Shown here: positions 9,434 to 18,794 of the stretch, one piece after another | Layout: every line of letters begins with the position of its first letter | Numbering within the stretch: position 1 is the first letter of the stretch | Assembly: GCF_001639145.1 (NCBI RefSeq) | Contig: NZ_LROY01000002.1 | Coordinates: forward strand, 1,024,501-1,088,500 | DNA from: Microbulbifer sp. Q7 | Lineage (GTDB): Bacteria > Pseudomonadota > Gammaproteobacteria > Pseudomonadales > Cellvibrionaceae | Reading direction: 5' to 3' | Length of the DNA: 64,000 nt | The notes under the pieces: model-generated | What the model saw: only the letters and a program-made list of their open reading frames with translations | Database searches by the model: none | Told to the model about the DNA's origin: nothing | Translations under genes and position numbers: made by a program

Positions 9434-11830
9434 TTACTCCCGGGTTTTCAGTACCGCGATCAGGTCAAGCTGCTGAATACGTCGGTGCACCAGCAGACTC
9501 GAGGCCAGCGCCGAAAGCAGCACCACCAGCGCGGCATACCCATAGGTAGAAGGGCTGATGATCAACGGAATTCGGAACAGTTCGGTGCTGAACGACTGCA
9601 CCAGCGTCCAGGCGAGCAGGTAGCCCAGCAGCGCCCCCAACGGCAGGGCGCACACCGTAAGTAATGCCAGTTCTCCCAGCAGAATATACGAAACCTCCCC
9701 GCGGGTCAGTCCAAGCACCCGTAAGCTGGCGAGCTCCCGCCCCCGTTCCGAGAGCGATATCCGTGCGCTGTTGTACACCACCCCAAGCGCGATCAGGCCT
9801 GCAAACAGGGTATTGAAAAACACAAAGGTGCCGAGGCTTTCCTGCAGTGTTTCGTAAAACGCATCCTGCGCCTGTTCCTGCAAACTGACCCCGGCGACCA
9901 CCGGGGTGTTCTTGAGTGCGCGGTAAAACGCATCGGTCTGTTCAGGGTCAATAAGCAGGTAGGTGCCGGAAATTATTGCGTCGTCGCGCATCATCCGGTT
10001 CATTTCTGCAAGGTCCATGTAGGCGCTGGTGCCCATATAGGTCTTCACGATCCCGCTCACTACCACATCGACCTCGGGGCGCCGCCCGGTACGCACCTCC
10101 AGCCGCAGGGTCTCACCGGTCGTGATATCCAGCAGCTCCGCCAGTTTGTCTGACAGCACGATGCCAAAGTCCGGCAGCGGGACAGGGTTCAAATTGGTAT
10201 CCACCACGCGGCTCAACTCCGCGTCTGGTGTGAGCCCGATAACCGCTTCGCGACGGTTGCGGGGGCCATTGCGCAATACCGCGGGAATGGCACGGAAGGG
10301 CTCAGCACTCAGAGCCCCCGGGGCGTGCAGCACATCCTCGACCGCGCGGATATTGCGCGGCTCGACGAAGTTGACCGTCACATCCTGGCGATCAATCACG
10401 TTAAAGCTGACGTCCACCATCACCATCATCGCGTCGAGGGAAAAGCTGGAGCCGATCAGTAGCCCCATCGACATAGCGATGCCGATACAGGTCATGGCCG
10501 CGCGCTTTGGCCAGCGATAAAGGTGCCGCAGAATCATCCGCGAAGGCTGGTCGATACCGCGGGCCGCCCGTTCGAGACGGTGGGTGAGCGCGCCAAACCA
10601 GTGGCCGGAACGGCTGTAATCCGGTGGCGGCGGCGGCACCATCGCCACCGCCGGGTCCAAGCGCACCACCTTACGTACGGCGGTAAAGGTACCGGCGGCA
10701 GAAACCAGCACGCTGAAACCGATACCTGCCAGATAGACATCGGGCGGCGCGCGAAACAGAAGAAACGGGAACTTGAAGTAGTCCATGTACATGCGCGCCA
10801 GACCGTGCCCGAGCCACAAGCCCAGCGCGATGCCGATCACGATACCCAGAGCGGTAATGGCCCCGATCATTTTCAGGTAGTGCAGGGCAACGGTGCGGTT
10901 GCTATAGCCGAAGGCCTTGAGCAGCCCGATCTGCTCCCGCTCGGTATCTACCAGCCGGCCAATGACCACATTCAGAAGAAAGGCAGCCACCAATAAAAAG
11001 ATGGGCGGCAACAGGCGCCCCATGGTTTCCAGCTGGTCGATCTCATTGGTGAGGAACTGGTCGGAAATCTGCTGATCCCGCCCGTATGCTCCGGTGGCGC
11101 CATAGCGTTTGAGTAGCAAGTCGAGCTGGTCGAGCAAAGCGTCCTGCTGTTCTCCGGTCGAGGTCAGCAGCACCACTTCATTGAATGCGCCGTCCAGATC
11201 AAAGGCATTGGCGAGCGCCTCGCGGTTCATCCACAACACCCCGAAGCGTTTCTTGTCGGGCACTATTTCTCCCGGCGAAATCGCGTAGACGTACTCCGGG
11301 GACAGGGCAATACCGCTGATGGTCAGTTGTTTTTTTGTGCCATTGAGGATCGCATGGACGTGATCACCGGGTTGCAGATTGTGGGCCTCCGCAAAGGCCT
11401 CCAGCGCGAGCACTTCTTCTTCGCGTACCGGATCGGGATAGCGCCCGCGACGCAACACAAAGTCGTTGATATGGGGCCCGCGGATGACCGGCAGGGACTG
11501 TATTTCACCGGTGATCGGCGCGGCAGCGCCCGTGACATCGAGAATCACACCGGCGCGGATGCGGGTTTCCGCGCGCCGTACACCGGGCAGTTCGGTGATA
11601 TGGGAGAGCTGTGCGTTCGGCGCACGTTTCACCGGCGCCCACACGTCGGCAAAGCGGTAGCGTTCGTAGTAGGCCGCGCGGGTATCGGCCAATGACGCCA
11701 ACATACCTTTCGACATCAGGTACATGCCGATACCGCAGCCAATCACAACCGCAATGGCCAACGCCTGGCCCTTAATGGCCCAGAGGTCGCGCGCGAGCTT
11801 GCGGTCCAGTGGTCGCAGAAACTCGATCAC
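9434..11830 (-). CDS. FtsX/LolC-type ABC transporter permease, large form
   Basis: Inner-membrane permease of 798 residues with two FtsX-like units. The first membrane span ([20 protein letters not shown]) is followed by a periplasmic domain. Three spans near residues 280-400 follow, then a second unit with a membrane span near residue 465, another extracytoplasmic domain and a C-terminal three-span bundle (about residues 675-785, including [21 protein letters not shown]). This layout fits large permeases that move lipids or large hydrophobic substrates rather than small solutes. The start is a GTG at 11828-11830, six bases after the ATPase gene's stop. With the upstream ATPase and downstream adaptor it should form an envelope-spanning complex. 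Confidence 0.88.
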   Translation of the reverse strand: MIEFLRPLDRKLARDLWAIKGQALAIAVVIGCGIGMYLMSKGMLASLADTRAAYYERYRFADVWAPVKRAPNAQLSHITELPGVRRAETRIRAGVILDVTGAAAPITGEIQSLPVIRGPHINDFVLRRGRYPDPVREEEVLALEAFAEAHNLQPGDHVHAILNGTKKQLTISGIALSPEYVYAISPGEIVPDKKRFGVLWMNREALANAFDLDGAFNEVVLLTSTGEQQDALLDQLDLLLKRYGATGAYGRDQQISDQFLTNEIDQLETMGRLLPPIFLLVAAFLLNVVIGRLVDTEREQIGLLKAFGYSNRTVALHYLKMIGAITALGIVIGIALGLWLGHGLARMYMDYFKFPFLLFRAPPDVYLAGIGFSVLVSAAGTFTAVRKVVRLDPAVAMVPPPPPDYSRSGHWFGALTHRLERAARGIDQPSRMILRHLYRWPKRAAMTCIGIAMSMGLLIGSSFSLDAMMVMVDVSFNVIDRQDVTVNFVEPRNIRAVEDVLHAPGALSAEPFRAIPAVLRNGPRNRREAVIGLTPDAELSRVVDTNLNPVPLPDFGIVLSDKLAELLDITTGETLRLEVRTGRRPEVDVVVSGIVKTYMGTSAYMDLAEMNRMMRDDAIISGTYLLIDPEQTDAFYRALKNTPVVAGVSLQEQAQDAFYETLQESLGTFVFFNTLFAGLIALGVVYNSARISLSERGRELASLRVLGLTRGEVSYILLGELALLTVCALPLGALLGYLLAWTLVQSFSTELFRIPLIISPSTYGYAALVVLLSALASSLLVHRRIQQLDLIAVLKTRE

Positions 11831-11836
11831 CGACCG

Positions 11837-12553
11837 TTACCAGCTGAGCTCTGCCGGCGCGCAGGGGTGCGCATTGAGTGCGGTGTGCTGTATCTGGCCG
11901 TCTCCCATGGTCAGGATTCGATCCGCCATGTTCGCGATGGCCGCGTTATGGGTGATCACCATGGTGGTGGTGCCCAATTCGCGGTTGACCCGCGCGATGG
12001 CCTCGAGCACGACAATGCCGGTTTTACTGTCGAGTGCGCCGGTGGGCTCGTCGCACAACAGAACGCGGGGCTGCTTTGCGATCGCGCGGGCGATGGCAAC
12101 ACGCTGTTGCTCACCACCGGACAGCTGCGCGGGGAAGTGATCCATTCGTTTGCCCAGCCCCACCAGTTCCAGGGCCTGCTCCGGCGTCATCGGCTCCCGC
12201 GCGATTTCGGTCACCAGCGCGACGTTTTCCCGTGCCGTGAGGCTCGGGATCAGGTTGTAAAACTGGAAGACGAAGCCCACATATTCGCGGCGGAACTGCG
12301 TCAGATGGCGATCATCGAACCCGGTCAACTCGTCCTGGTCGAAAAATACCTGGCCCGCAGAAGGTGAGTCGAGACCCCCGAGGATATTCAGCAGGGTGGA
12401 TTTGCCACTGCCCGAAGGGCCCAGCAGCACGACCATCTCGCCGCGCAACACGGAAAGGCTCACCCCCCGCAGCGCGTATACGGTGGACTCGCCACTTCCG
12501 TAGGTTTTGGTGAGGCCCTCTGCGCGAATCGCTGGATACTTGTCTTCTTTCAT
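11837..12553 (-). CDS. LolD/MacB-type ABC transporter ATP-binding protein
   Basis: ATPase driving the neighbouring FtsX-type permease, about 238 residues. Walker A is [18 protein letters not shown], the Q-loop region [20 protein letters not shown], the signature [15 protein letters not shown] and Walker [16 protein letters not shown], followed by the H-loop VITHN. The LNILGGLD and DEPTGALD stretches are hallmarks of the LolD/MacB/FtsE branch. The start is the ATG at 12551-12553, preceded by a GGAG ribosome site. It is the first gene of the exporter operon and is divergent from the P-type ATPase across a 200-base gap that has AT-rich patches (ATATCAGTATATG) but no clear promoter. Confidence 0.93.
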   Translation of the reverse strand: MKEDKYPAIRAEGLTKTYGSGESTVYALRGVSLSVLRGEMVVLLGPSGSGKSTLLNILGGLDSPSAGQVFFDQDELTGFDDRHLTQFRREYVGFVFQFYNLIPSLTARENVALVTEIAREPMTPEQALELVGLGKRMDHFPAQLSGGEQQRVAIARAIAKQPRVLLCDEPTGALDSKTGIVVLEAIARVNRELGTTTMVITHNAAIANMADRILTMGDGQIQHTALNAHPCAPAELSW

Positions 12554-12760
12554 CAAGGGCTCCGATTGTCGGAATAGTCCAGTGCACCACCCAGCAGTTA
12601 TATCAGTATATGCGGCCTGGTTACTGCAAGCCGCCCAAAGAATATAGGGTGGGGCAGCACACCTTCGGGTTACAAGACCGTGTATATGATCCGGGTGCTG
12701 CTATTTTTGCAGGTAATGGTTGGTTCCTGCCGCCTGTGACACCTAGCTAACAACAACATA

Positions 12761-15448
12761 ATGCGTAATCCCGTTTCTGATCACATGGATCCGTGGCATC
12801 ACCTGACCGCAGAGGAGGCCACAACTCGCCTGCACAGTGGACGGTCGGGGTTGAGTGATACCGAAGCTTCCCTGCGCCTCGATCAATACGGTGCCAACAC
12901 ACTGCCTCATCCGCGGCTGACGGGATTCCTGCGTCTGTTCGTCCGCCAATTCATCAGCCCACTGATTTATGTGTTACTGGCGGCGATGGTGGTATCACTG
13001 GTGGCCGGAAAGTATGCGGATGCCTCTTTCATTGGGTTGATTCTGCTGCTGAATGCACTGATCGGCGCGCTGCAGGAAAGCCACGCCAACCGCAGCGCCC
13101 AGGCCCTGCGCAGGTTGATGGTCATTCGTACACGGGTGGTACGCGACGGCGAGGTTTCGGAAATTTCCGCGGAGAATCTGGTACCGGGTGATCAGGTTTT
13201 ACTGAGCTCGGGGGACCGGGTCCCCGCGGATATGCGCTTGCTGGAATCGGATGGCCTGGAAGTGGACGAATCGGTACTTACCGGCGAGTCCCTGCCGGTG
13301 TTCAAAAATAGCGAATTGCTCTGCGACCCGCGCTCACCGATAGCCGAGCGAATCAACCTCTGCTATGCGGGCACCCTGGTTGCCGCCGGCCGTGGCCGCG
13401 CGCTGGTGACCGCTACGGGTTTGCGCACAGAGATGGGCAAGCTCAGCCAGACCATGGAAGTCGCACAGGCAGCCACGCCACCCCTGTTCCAGCGTATTGA
13501 TCGTTTCAGTAAAAAGCTGACCATTGCACTACTGGTGGCCATCGCCGTGTTGGCGGCGATAGAGATTGCCCGCAATACGGATCCAATGGTGATCTTTATG
13601 ACGGCCGTGGCCCTCGCGGTGTCGGCAATTCCCGAGGGCCTGCCGATGGCCCTGACACTGGTGCTCTCGGTCGGCACACGGCGCATGGTCAAGCGCCATG
13701 TGATCGTGCGCAAGCTGGTCGCGATTGAGAGCCTGGGCTCCTGTACCGTGATCGCAACGGACAAGACCGGCACCCTGACCGAGAACCATCTGACGGCACG
13801 CAAAATTGCGTTCTGTGACGATGTGAGCGTCACCATTGATGGCGGTAAATTGCCCTCAGCCGCGGAGTTACCCGAGCATGGCGATACCCGTGTGACACGC
13901 CTTGCCACGGTGGCGGCGCTGTGTAACGAAGCGGAGTTACGTCCACTCGAAAATGGGGAGTGGCACAGCAGTGGCGATGCGGTGGATCAGGCCCTGTTGG
14001 TGATGGCGCACAAGGTGGGTTTGACGCGCCGCGCGCTCGAAGCGCAGTGGCCGCAGCAGGCACAGATACACTACGAACCCGCGCTCGGCTTTGCCGCGAC
14101 ACTGCATTCCAAAGCTCAGGGGCAAGGTACGTTGATTTGCGTCAAAGGCGCGCTGGAGAAACTGCTGCCCATGTGCGAGCGCATGGCCACAATCGATGGT
14201 GATCGACCATTGGATGCAGACCTGGCGCTATCGGCGATGGCACGCCTTGCCGAGCAGGGCGCACGGGTGCTGGCATTTGCCGATGGGGAGGGCGGCGCGG
14301 CCGATCACTTTGTCCCGGAAAACCTGCGCGGGCTATGTCTGCTGGGACTGGTAGGCATGTTCGATCCCTTGCGCCCGGAGGCTGCGGCCGCAATCGCCCA
14401 GTGCCGGGCCGCCGGTATTCATGTGTGTATGGTCACCGGCGATCATCCGCGCACGGCGCTCTCCATCGCGCAGGAATTGAGCTTGGCTGACAATGAAGAC
14501 AAGCCGGTGACCGGCATAGAGCTGGCGCGGGCGGAGGCACAGGGAGCAGGGGCACTGGATGCGCTCACCGCAGATACGCGGGTTTACGCGCGGGTGTCGC
14601 CGGAACAGAAACTCACCATCGTCCAGTCGCTACAGCGTCAGGGGCAGTTTGTGGCAGTGACCGGCGACGGCGTGAATGACGCACCGGCACTAAGCAGCGC
14701 GCACGTGGGTGTGGCCATGGGGGAGCAGGGCACGGAAGTGGCGAAAGAATCCGCTGACGTTCTGTTGACCGATGATAACTTCGCCTCGGTGGTGGCGGGT
14801 ATCGAGGAGGGCCGGATTGCCTACCGAAATATCCGCAAGGTGATCTTCTTCCTGATTTCTACCGGCGCGGCCGAAGTGGTGTTGTTTATTCTCAGCACGA
14901 TTTTCGGCATGCCACTGCCGCTGACGGCGGTGCAGCTGCTGTGGCTGAACCTGGTTACCAACAGTATTCAGAATGTGGGGCTCGCCCTGGAGCCGGGTGA
15001 AGGCGATGAAATGCGACGGGCACCACGGCCGCCGCAGGAATCCCTGTTCAATCCCGTGATGCTACGTCGTGTGCTGGTGTCGGGCGTGGTGATGGGCGGG
15101 CTTGCGTTCACCAGTTTTTACTGGCTGCTACAGCACGGTTGGGAGGTGGAGGCGGCGCGCAACAGTGTCCTGTTGTTAATGGTACTGTTTGAAAATGTAC
15201 AGGTATTCAATAGCCGGTCAGAGCACCGTTCAATTTTTCATCAGCCATTTTTTTCCAACCCGATTTTGTTGCTGGGCACCCTGGCTGCGCAGGGCATCCA
15301 CATCCTTTGCCTGTATTCACCCTTGATGCAGGAAGTGCTCGGTGTATCACCGGTCAGTGCCGTGCAGTGGACCGCATTGCTGGCGATTGCGCTACTGCAA
15401 GTGCTGGCGATGGAGCTGCTGCTACGTTTTACCCGCAGCTGGCGTTAG
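12761..15448 (+). CDS. P-type cation-transporting ATPase (P2/HAD-IC family)
   Basis: ATP-driven cation pump of the inner membrane, 895 residues, normal for P2-type pumps. In order: an N-terminal cation-ATPase domain (WHHLTAEEATTRLHSG), two membrane spans, the actuator domain with LTGESLPV, spans 3-4 with PEGLPMALT, the phosphorylation site DKTGTLTE, a nucleotide-binding domain, the hinge VTGDGVNDAPALSSAHVG, and six C-terminal spans. The M6 region reads NLVTNSIQNVGLALEPGE, where Ca2+ pumps have an Asp-containing LVTDG stretch, so calcium specificity is doubtful and Na+, Mg2+ or another cation is possible. ATGs at 12761 and 12785 are both possible starts, neither with a clear ribosome site. Confidence 0.9.
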   Translation: MRNPVSDHMDPWHHLTAEEATTRLHSGRSGLSDTEASLRLDQYGANTLPHPRLTGFLRLFVRQFISPLIYVLLAAMVVSLVAGKYADASFIGLILLLNALIGALQESHANRSAQALRRLMVIRTRVVRDGEVSEISAENLVPGDQVLLSSGDRVPADMRLLESDGLEVDESVLTGESLPVFKNSELLCDPRSPIAERINLCYAGTLVAAGRGRALVTATGLRTEMGKLSQTMEVAQAATPPLFQRIDRFSKKLTIALLVAIAVLAAIEIARNTDPMVIFMTAVALAVSAIPEGLPMALTLVLSVGTRRMVKRHVIVRKLVAIESLGSCTVIATDKTGTLTENHLTARKIAFCDDVSVTIDGGKLPSAAELPEHGDTRVTRLATVAALCNEAELRPLENGEWHSSGDAVDQALLVMAHKVGLTRRALEAQWPQQAQIHYEPALGFAATLHSKAQGQGTLICVKGALEKLLPMCERMATIDGDRPLDADLALSAMARLAEQGARVLAFADGEGGAADHFVPENLRGLCLLGLVGMFDPLRPEAAAAIAQCRAAGIHVCMVTGDHPRTALSIAQELSLADNEDKPVTGIELARAEAQGAGALDALTADTRVYARVSPEQKLTIVQSLQRQGQFVAVTGDGVNDAPALSSAHVGVAMGEQGTEVAKESADVLLTDDNFASVVAGIEEGRIAYRNIRKVIFFLISTGAAEVVLFILSTIFGMPLPLTAVQLLWLNLVTNSIQNVGLALEPGEGDEMRRAPRPPQESLFNPVMLRRVLVSGVVMGGLAFTSFYWLLQHGWEVEAARNSVLLLMVLFENVQVFNSRSEHRSIFHQPFFSNPILLLGTLAAQGIHILCLYSPLMQEVLGVSPVSAVQWTALLAIALLQVLAMELLLRFTRSWR

Positions 15449-15560
15449 CCATCGCAGGCACATTGTCATCTATTTCCTCCCAAGAGTGACCGATGGTTCC
15501 TACACTCTGAGTAAATAATTGGTGTGCCTACATTAAGTCCAGCCAGGCAAACGGCGGACT
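15449..15560 (+). promoter_or_regulatory. Leader region of the hydrogenase operon
   Basis: The 112 bases before hydB must carry the operon promoter unless it is read through from the ATPase gene. They contain an inverted repeat, AGAGTG at 15483-15488 with CACTCT at 15503-15508, a possible operator. I found no FNR-type TTGAT-N4-ATCAA site and no convincing -35/-10 pair. No terminator is visible after the P-type ATPase gene, so read-through is possible. Confidence 0.3.
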
Positions 15561-16718
15561 ATGCGCGCAGACCTTTCCGCTGGGGGCCATGTGACCGCAC
15601 AAGATTGTGTACTACGGGCAGAGGATCTGGAGTTACTTATCCAGGCCATCCGTGCGCGTGGGCACCAGGTAATCGGTCCAACTGTCAAAGACGGGGCCAT
15701 CACCTATGGAGAAATTCACACCAGCGCCGATCTACCGCAGGGTTGGTCGGATCAGCAGGAAAAAGGCCACTACCGCCTGGTGCGTAATGACACGCCAGCC
15801 TATTTCGCCTATGCCGTAGGCGCGGGCGCATGGAAACAGTTCCTACAGTTGCCGCGACGCCAGGTGTGGCAGGCCCGGCAATCGGATGGCGACCTGAACT
15901 TTGTGGAAGTCATTGACGTCGCACCGCGCGTGGCCTTTCTTGGCGTGCGCAGCTGTGAACTACACGCCATCGAAATTCAGGACCGAGTATTCTCCGGCGG
16001 GTCATTCCAAAACGAAAGTTACAGCGAACGACGGGACAACGCGCTGCTGATCGCCGTTAATTGCACTGCGCCCGCGGCCACCTGTTTCTGCACCGCGATG
16101 AACACCGGCCCGAGAGTGACGTTACCCGCGGACCTCACCATGACCGAGGTGATCGGTGCTGACGAACACTACTTCCTCATCGGGAGCGGCTCGCAACAAG
16201 GCCGCGACATTCTCGGCGACCTGCCGCTGGCACCCGCCACAGAAGCACAACGTAACGCAGAAGAGAGCGCTGTGCGCGGTGCCGCGCAAAAGATGGAAAG
16301 CGGGCCTCGCCAGTTTAATAGCGCTGACGTCAAGGACCTGCTGTATCGCAACTATGACAGTCCGCTGTGGGAGCAAGTCGCAGACCGCTGTCTGTCCTGT
16401 GCCAACTGCACCATGGCTTGCCCCACCTGCTTCTGCTCCACGGTTGAAGACAGCACAGACCTCAGTGGTGAGCACGCAGAGCGCTGGGAGCGCTGGGATT
16501 CCTGCTTTACCGGGGAGTTCAGCTATATCAGTGGTGGCTCCGTGCGACCGGATACAAAAAGCCGATACCGCCAGTGGATGACCCACAAGCTGGCCACCTG
16601 GCACGATCAATTTGGCACTTCGGGCTGTGTGGGTTGCGGCCGTTGTATCACCTGGTGCCCGGTGGGCATCGATTTCACGGAAGAGATACACACGCTACGG
16701 GAGATGGAAAAACCATGA
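15561..16718 (+). CDS. hydB: Hydrogenase iron-sulfur subunit HydB (sulfhydrogenase beta-type)
   Basis: Electron-transfer subunit of a cytoplasmic group 3b-type [NiFe] hydrogenase, carrying electrons between HydD and the flavin subunit HydG. It has 385 residues. Two [4Fe-4S] motifs are visible: [16 protein letters not shown] near residues 277-292 and [16 protein letters not shown] near residues 355-371. The N-terminal two-thirds resembles the AsrA/HydB family ([20 protein letters not shown]). The ATG at 15561 is used here, but a GTG at 15591 preceded by GGGGG is a credible alternative. The stop overlaps the next ATG (ATGA), starting a chain of coupled genes that continues through the operon. 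Confidence 0.88.
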   Translation: MRADLSAGGHVTAQDCVLRAEDLELLIQAIRARGHQVIGPTVKDGAITYGEIHTSADLPQGWSDQQEKGHYRLVRNDTPAYFAYAVGAGAWKQFLQLPRRQVWQARQSDGDLNFVEVIDVAPRVAFLGVRSCELHAIEIQDRVFSGGSFQNESYSERRDNALLIAVNCTAPAATCFCTAMNTGPRVTLPADLTMTEVIGADEHYFLIGSGSQQGRDILGDLPLAPATEAQRNAEESAVRGAAQKMESGPRQFNSADVKDLLYRNYDSPLWEQVADRCLSCANCTMACPTCFCSTVEDSTDLSGEHAERWERWDSCFTGEFSYISGGSVRPDTKSRYRQWMTHKLATWHDQFGTSGCVGCGRCITWCPVGIDFTEEIHTLREMEKP

Positions 16719-17197
16719 AAAGTATGTCCCAACTGTTGCACGAGCATCCATTCTTTAGCGGCATGGATGCGAACCAGCTTGATATTGTTGCCAACTGCGG
16801 CGCAAACCATATTTACAACGCCGGTGAATACATTGCCCGTGAAAATGCGCCGGCGGATCAGTTTTATGTGATACGGGACGGGCAGGTCGCGGTGGAATGC
16901 TTTGTGCCGAACCACGGCGCGCTCTGTCTGCAAACCTTGAACAGCGGCGACATCTTCGGCTGGTCATGGCTGTTCCCTCCCTATCTGTGGACGTTTGATG
17001 CCAAGGCCATGGATGAAGTACATGCGATACGGCTCGATGGGAAATGCCTGCGGGAAAAATGCGAGGCCGATCCTGCTCTGGGGTATCAGCTGATGAAGCG
17101 CTTCGCCCAGATCATCAGCGACCGTGTACGGGCAACGCGGGTACAGTTGATGGACGTCTACGGACAGCAACGTCCGCCCCTCGAAGGCGACCAATGA
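16715..17197 (+). CDS. Stand-alone cyclic-nucleotide-binding domain protein in the hydrogenase operon
   Basis: A 160-residue protein that is essentially one cNMP-binding (Crp-type) beta-roll: [19 protein letters not shown] at the start, [21 protein letters not shown] in the middle, [14 protein letters not shown] where the phosphate-binding cassette lies, and a C-terminal helix ([20 protein letters not shown]). It stops after that helix, so the helix-turn-helix of Crp/Fnr regulators is missing and it cannot bind DNA in the usual way. The cassette has GW-SWL rather than the Crp-type GE-ALL-R-A-V, so the ligand may differ from cAMP. It overlaps hydB by ATGA at its start and hydG by ATGA at its end, so it is made with the hydrogenase. 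A regulatory subunit or partner of HydBG is inferred. Confidence 0.82.
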   Translation: MKSMSQLLHEHPFFSGMDANQLDIVANCGANHIYNAGEYIARENAPADQFYVIRDGQVAVECFVPNHGALCLQTLNSGDIFGWSWLFPPYLWTFDAKAMDEVHAIRLDGKCLREKCEADPALGYQLMKRFAQIISDRVRATRVQLMDVYGQQRPPLEGDQ

Positions 17198-18003
17198 TTC
17201 CGGAGGCATTCCGGGTGGTGCGCCGCAGTGAAGAGTATGCGGGCACTTTTACCCTGCACATTGAGCACAAGGGGGGCAAACCGCTGGCGAGTTTTGCGCC
17301 CGGCCAATTCAACATGCTGTATGCCTTTGGCAGCGGGGAAGTGCCGATATCCATGAGCGGCAGGGTGGAAGATTCCGGCACTTATGTGCATACGATACGC
17401 GCCCATGGATTGGCAACGCAGTCGCTGGAGCGCCTGCGTGCCGGCGATGAACTGGGGGTTCGCGGCCCATTCGGCCAGGGGTGGCCGATGCAGGAAGTCG
17501 CAGACAAACATGTGCTGATCATCGCCGGCGGCCTGGGTCTGGCGCCACTGCGCCCGGCGATCTACAGCCTGCTCTCGGGCGCTCAGCCCTGCCGCAGCCT
17601 GCGCCTGTTTTATGGTGCCCGGGGCCCACAGGAAATGCTCTACATCGACGAACTGCGCCATTGGCAAACACAAGTCGCGGCAGTACTCACCGTAGACCAG
17701 GCAGATGACGAATGGCATGGCGCGGTCGGGGTGATTACCGGGCCGCTGGCGGCCAGCACCATCGATGCTGACAACACCATCGTCTTCCTCTGTGGACCCG
17801 AGGTCATGATGCGTTTCTGTGTGCAGACCCTGCTGGCCAAAGGCCTGTCGGAATCGCGCATTTACCTGTCGATGGAGCGTAATATGAAGTGTGCGACGGG
17901 ACACTGCGGCCACTGCCAGTGGGGCCCGCAGTTCGTGTGCAAGGATGGGCCGGTATTCAATTACGGGAGTGTGAGACCTTGGTTCAAGATTCGCGCACTT
18001 TAG
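17194..18003 (+). CDS. hydG: Hydrogenase FAD/NAD(P)-binding subunit HydG
   Basis: Diaphorase subunit of the soluble hydrogenase, exchanging electrons with NAD(P)H. It has 269 residues. It is a ferredoxin-NADP reductase-type fold: FAD-binding barrel ([13 protein letters not shown], with the R-x-Y-S-equivalent region VPISMSGRV), NAD(P)-binding domain ([40 protein letters not shown]) and a C-terminal [2Fe-2S] site ([14 protein letters not shown] with a later FVCKDGPVF). This matches the gamma subunit of sulfhydrogenases and dihydroorotate dehydrogenase electron-transfer subunits; the neighbours decide for hydrogenase. The ATG at 17194 overlaps the preceding stop. NADPH preference, usual for group 3b, is not readable here. 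Confidence 0.9.
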   Translation: MIPEAFRVVRRSEEYAGTFTLHIEHKGGKPLASFAPGQFNMLYAFGSGEVPISMSGRVEDSGTYVHTIRAHGLATQSLERLRAGDELGVRGPFGQGWPMQEVADKHVLIIAGGLGLAPLRPAIYSLLSGAQPCRSLRLFYGARGPQEMLYIDELRHWQTQVAAVLTVDQADDEWHGAVGVITGPLAASTIDADNTIVFLCGPEVMMRFCVQTLLAKGLSESRIYLSMERNMKCATGHCGHCQWGPQFVCKDGPVFNYGSVRPWFKIRAL

Positions 18004-18794
18004 GGAAGGACATACGCAAGCCAACGCTGGCGGTCTGGAAGTTTACTTCCTGCGATGGTTGCCAGTTGAGTCTGCTCGATTGCGAGGACGAGCTGCTGGC
18101 CCTCGCGGACACCATCGAAATTGCCTATTTCATGGAGGCCTCCAGCACCCAGCTGCCTGGCCCCTACGACCTTTCCCTGGTCGAGGGCTCCATTACCACG
18201 CCGGAAGAGCAGCGACGTATTCGCGACATTCGTGCCCAATCTCGCGCACTGATCGCCATTGGCGCCTGTGCCACCGCGGGCGGAATCCAGGCGCTGCGCA
18301 ATTTCGCCAACGTCGACAATTTTATTTCTGCGGTGTATGCCCAGCCCGAGTATATCGACACCCTCAAAACATCGACCCCGGTGAGCAGCCATGTGCCGGT
18401 GGATTTTGAGCTGAATGGCTGCCCGATCAATAAGCACCAGTTGCTCGAGGTTATCAGCGCGTTTCTACACCGTCGTCCGCCGCAGGTCCCGGCACACTCG
18501 GTGTGTATCGAGTGCAAACAGCGCGGCAACGTCTGTGTTTGGGTGGCCCACGGCACTCCCTGCATGGGGCCAGTGACTCAGGCGGGCTGTGGTGCAATTT
18601 GCCCCAGCTACCACCGCGGCTGCTATGGCTGCTACGGCCCGAAGGAAAACAGCAACACCACCTCCCTGTGCCACTGGTGGGAGACCGAGCTGGGGGCGGA
18701 CAGGGTCACGGTGATCGAGAACCTGCGCAACTTCAACGCGGCGGCACCGGATTTTGAGGCCGCGAGCCGCAGCCGGGAGCCCCGGGATGAGTAA
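17979..18794 (+). CDS. hydD: [NiFe] hydrogenase small subunit HydD
   Basis: Iron-sulfur small subunit that passes electrons from the NiFe site in HydA to HydB/HydG. It has the proximal-cluster motif [18 protein letters not shown] near the N-terminus, [14 protein letters not shown] and [17 protein letters not shown] further in, and C-terminal cluster ligands ([44 protein letters not shown]). There is no twin-arginine signal, so it is cytoplasmic. The only in-frame ATG upstream (17889) lies far inside hydG. A TTG at 17979 with GGGAG ten bases upstream gives a normal N-terminus and a 25-base overlap with hydG, so I place the start there. Length is about 271 residues. Confidence 0.87.
   Translation: MVQDSRTLGKDIRKPTLAVWKFTSCDGCQLSLLDCEDELLALADTIEIAYFMEASSTQLPGPYDLSLVEGSITTPEEQRRIRDIRAQSRALIAIGACATAGGIQALRNFANVDNFISAVYAQPEYIDTLKTSTPVSSHVPVDFELNGCPINKHQLLEVISAFLHRRPPQVPAHSVCIECKQRGNVCVWVAHGTPCMGPVTQAGCGAICPSYHRGCYGCYGPKENSNTTSLCHWWETELGADRVTVIENLRNFNAAAPDFEAASRSREPRDE

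Noticed and set aside
12655..12720. Possible terminator or attenuator (GCAGCAC/GTGCTGC arms then a T-run) before the P-type ATPase
   Set aside because: The loop is almost 40 bases, too long for a typical terminator, and no gene on that strand needs one.
16715..17197. Crp/Fnr transcription regulator in the hydrogenase operon
   Set aside because: The protein ends after the long C-helix; no helix-turn-helix is present, so a DNA-binding regulator is not supported.
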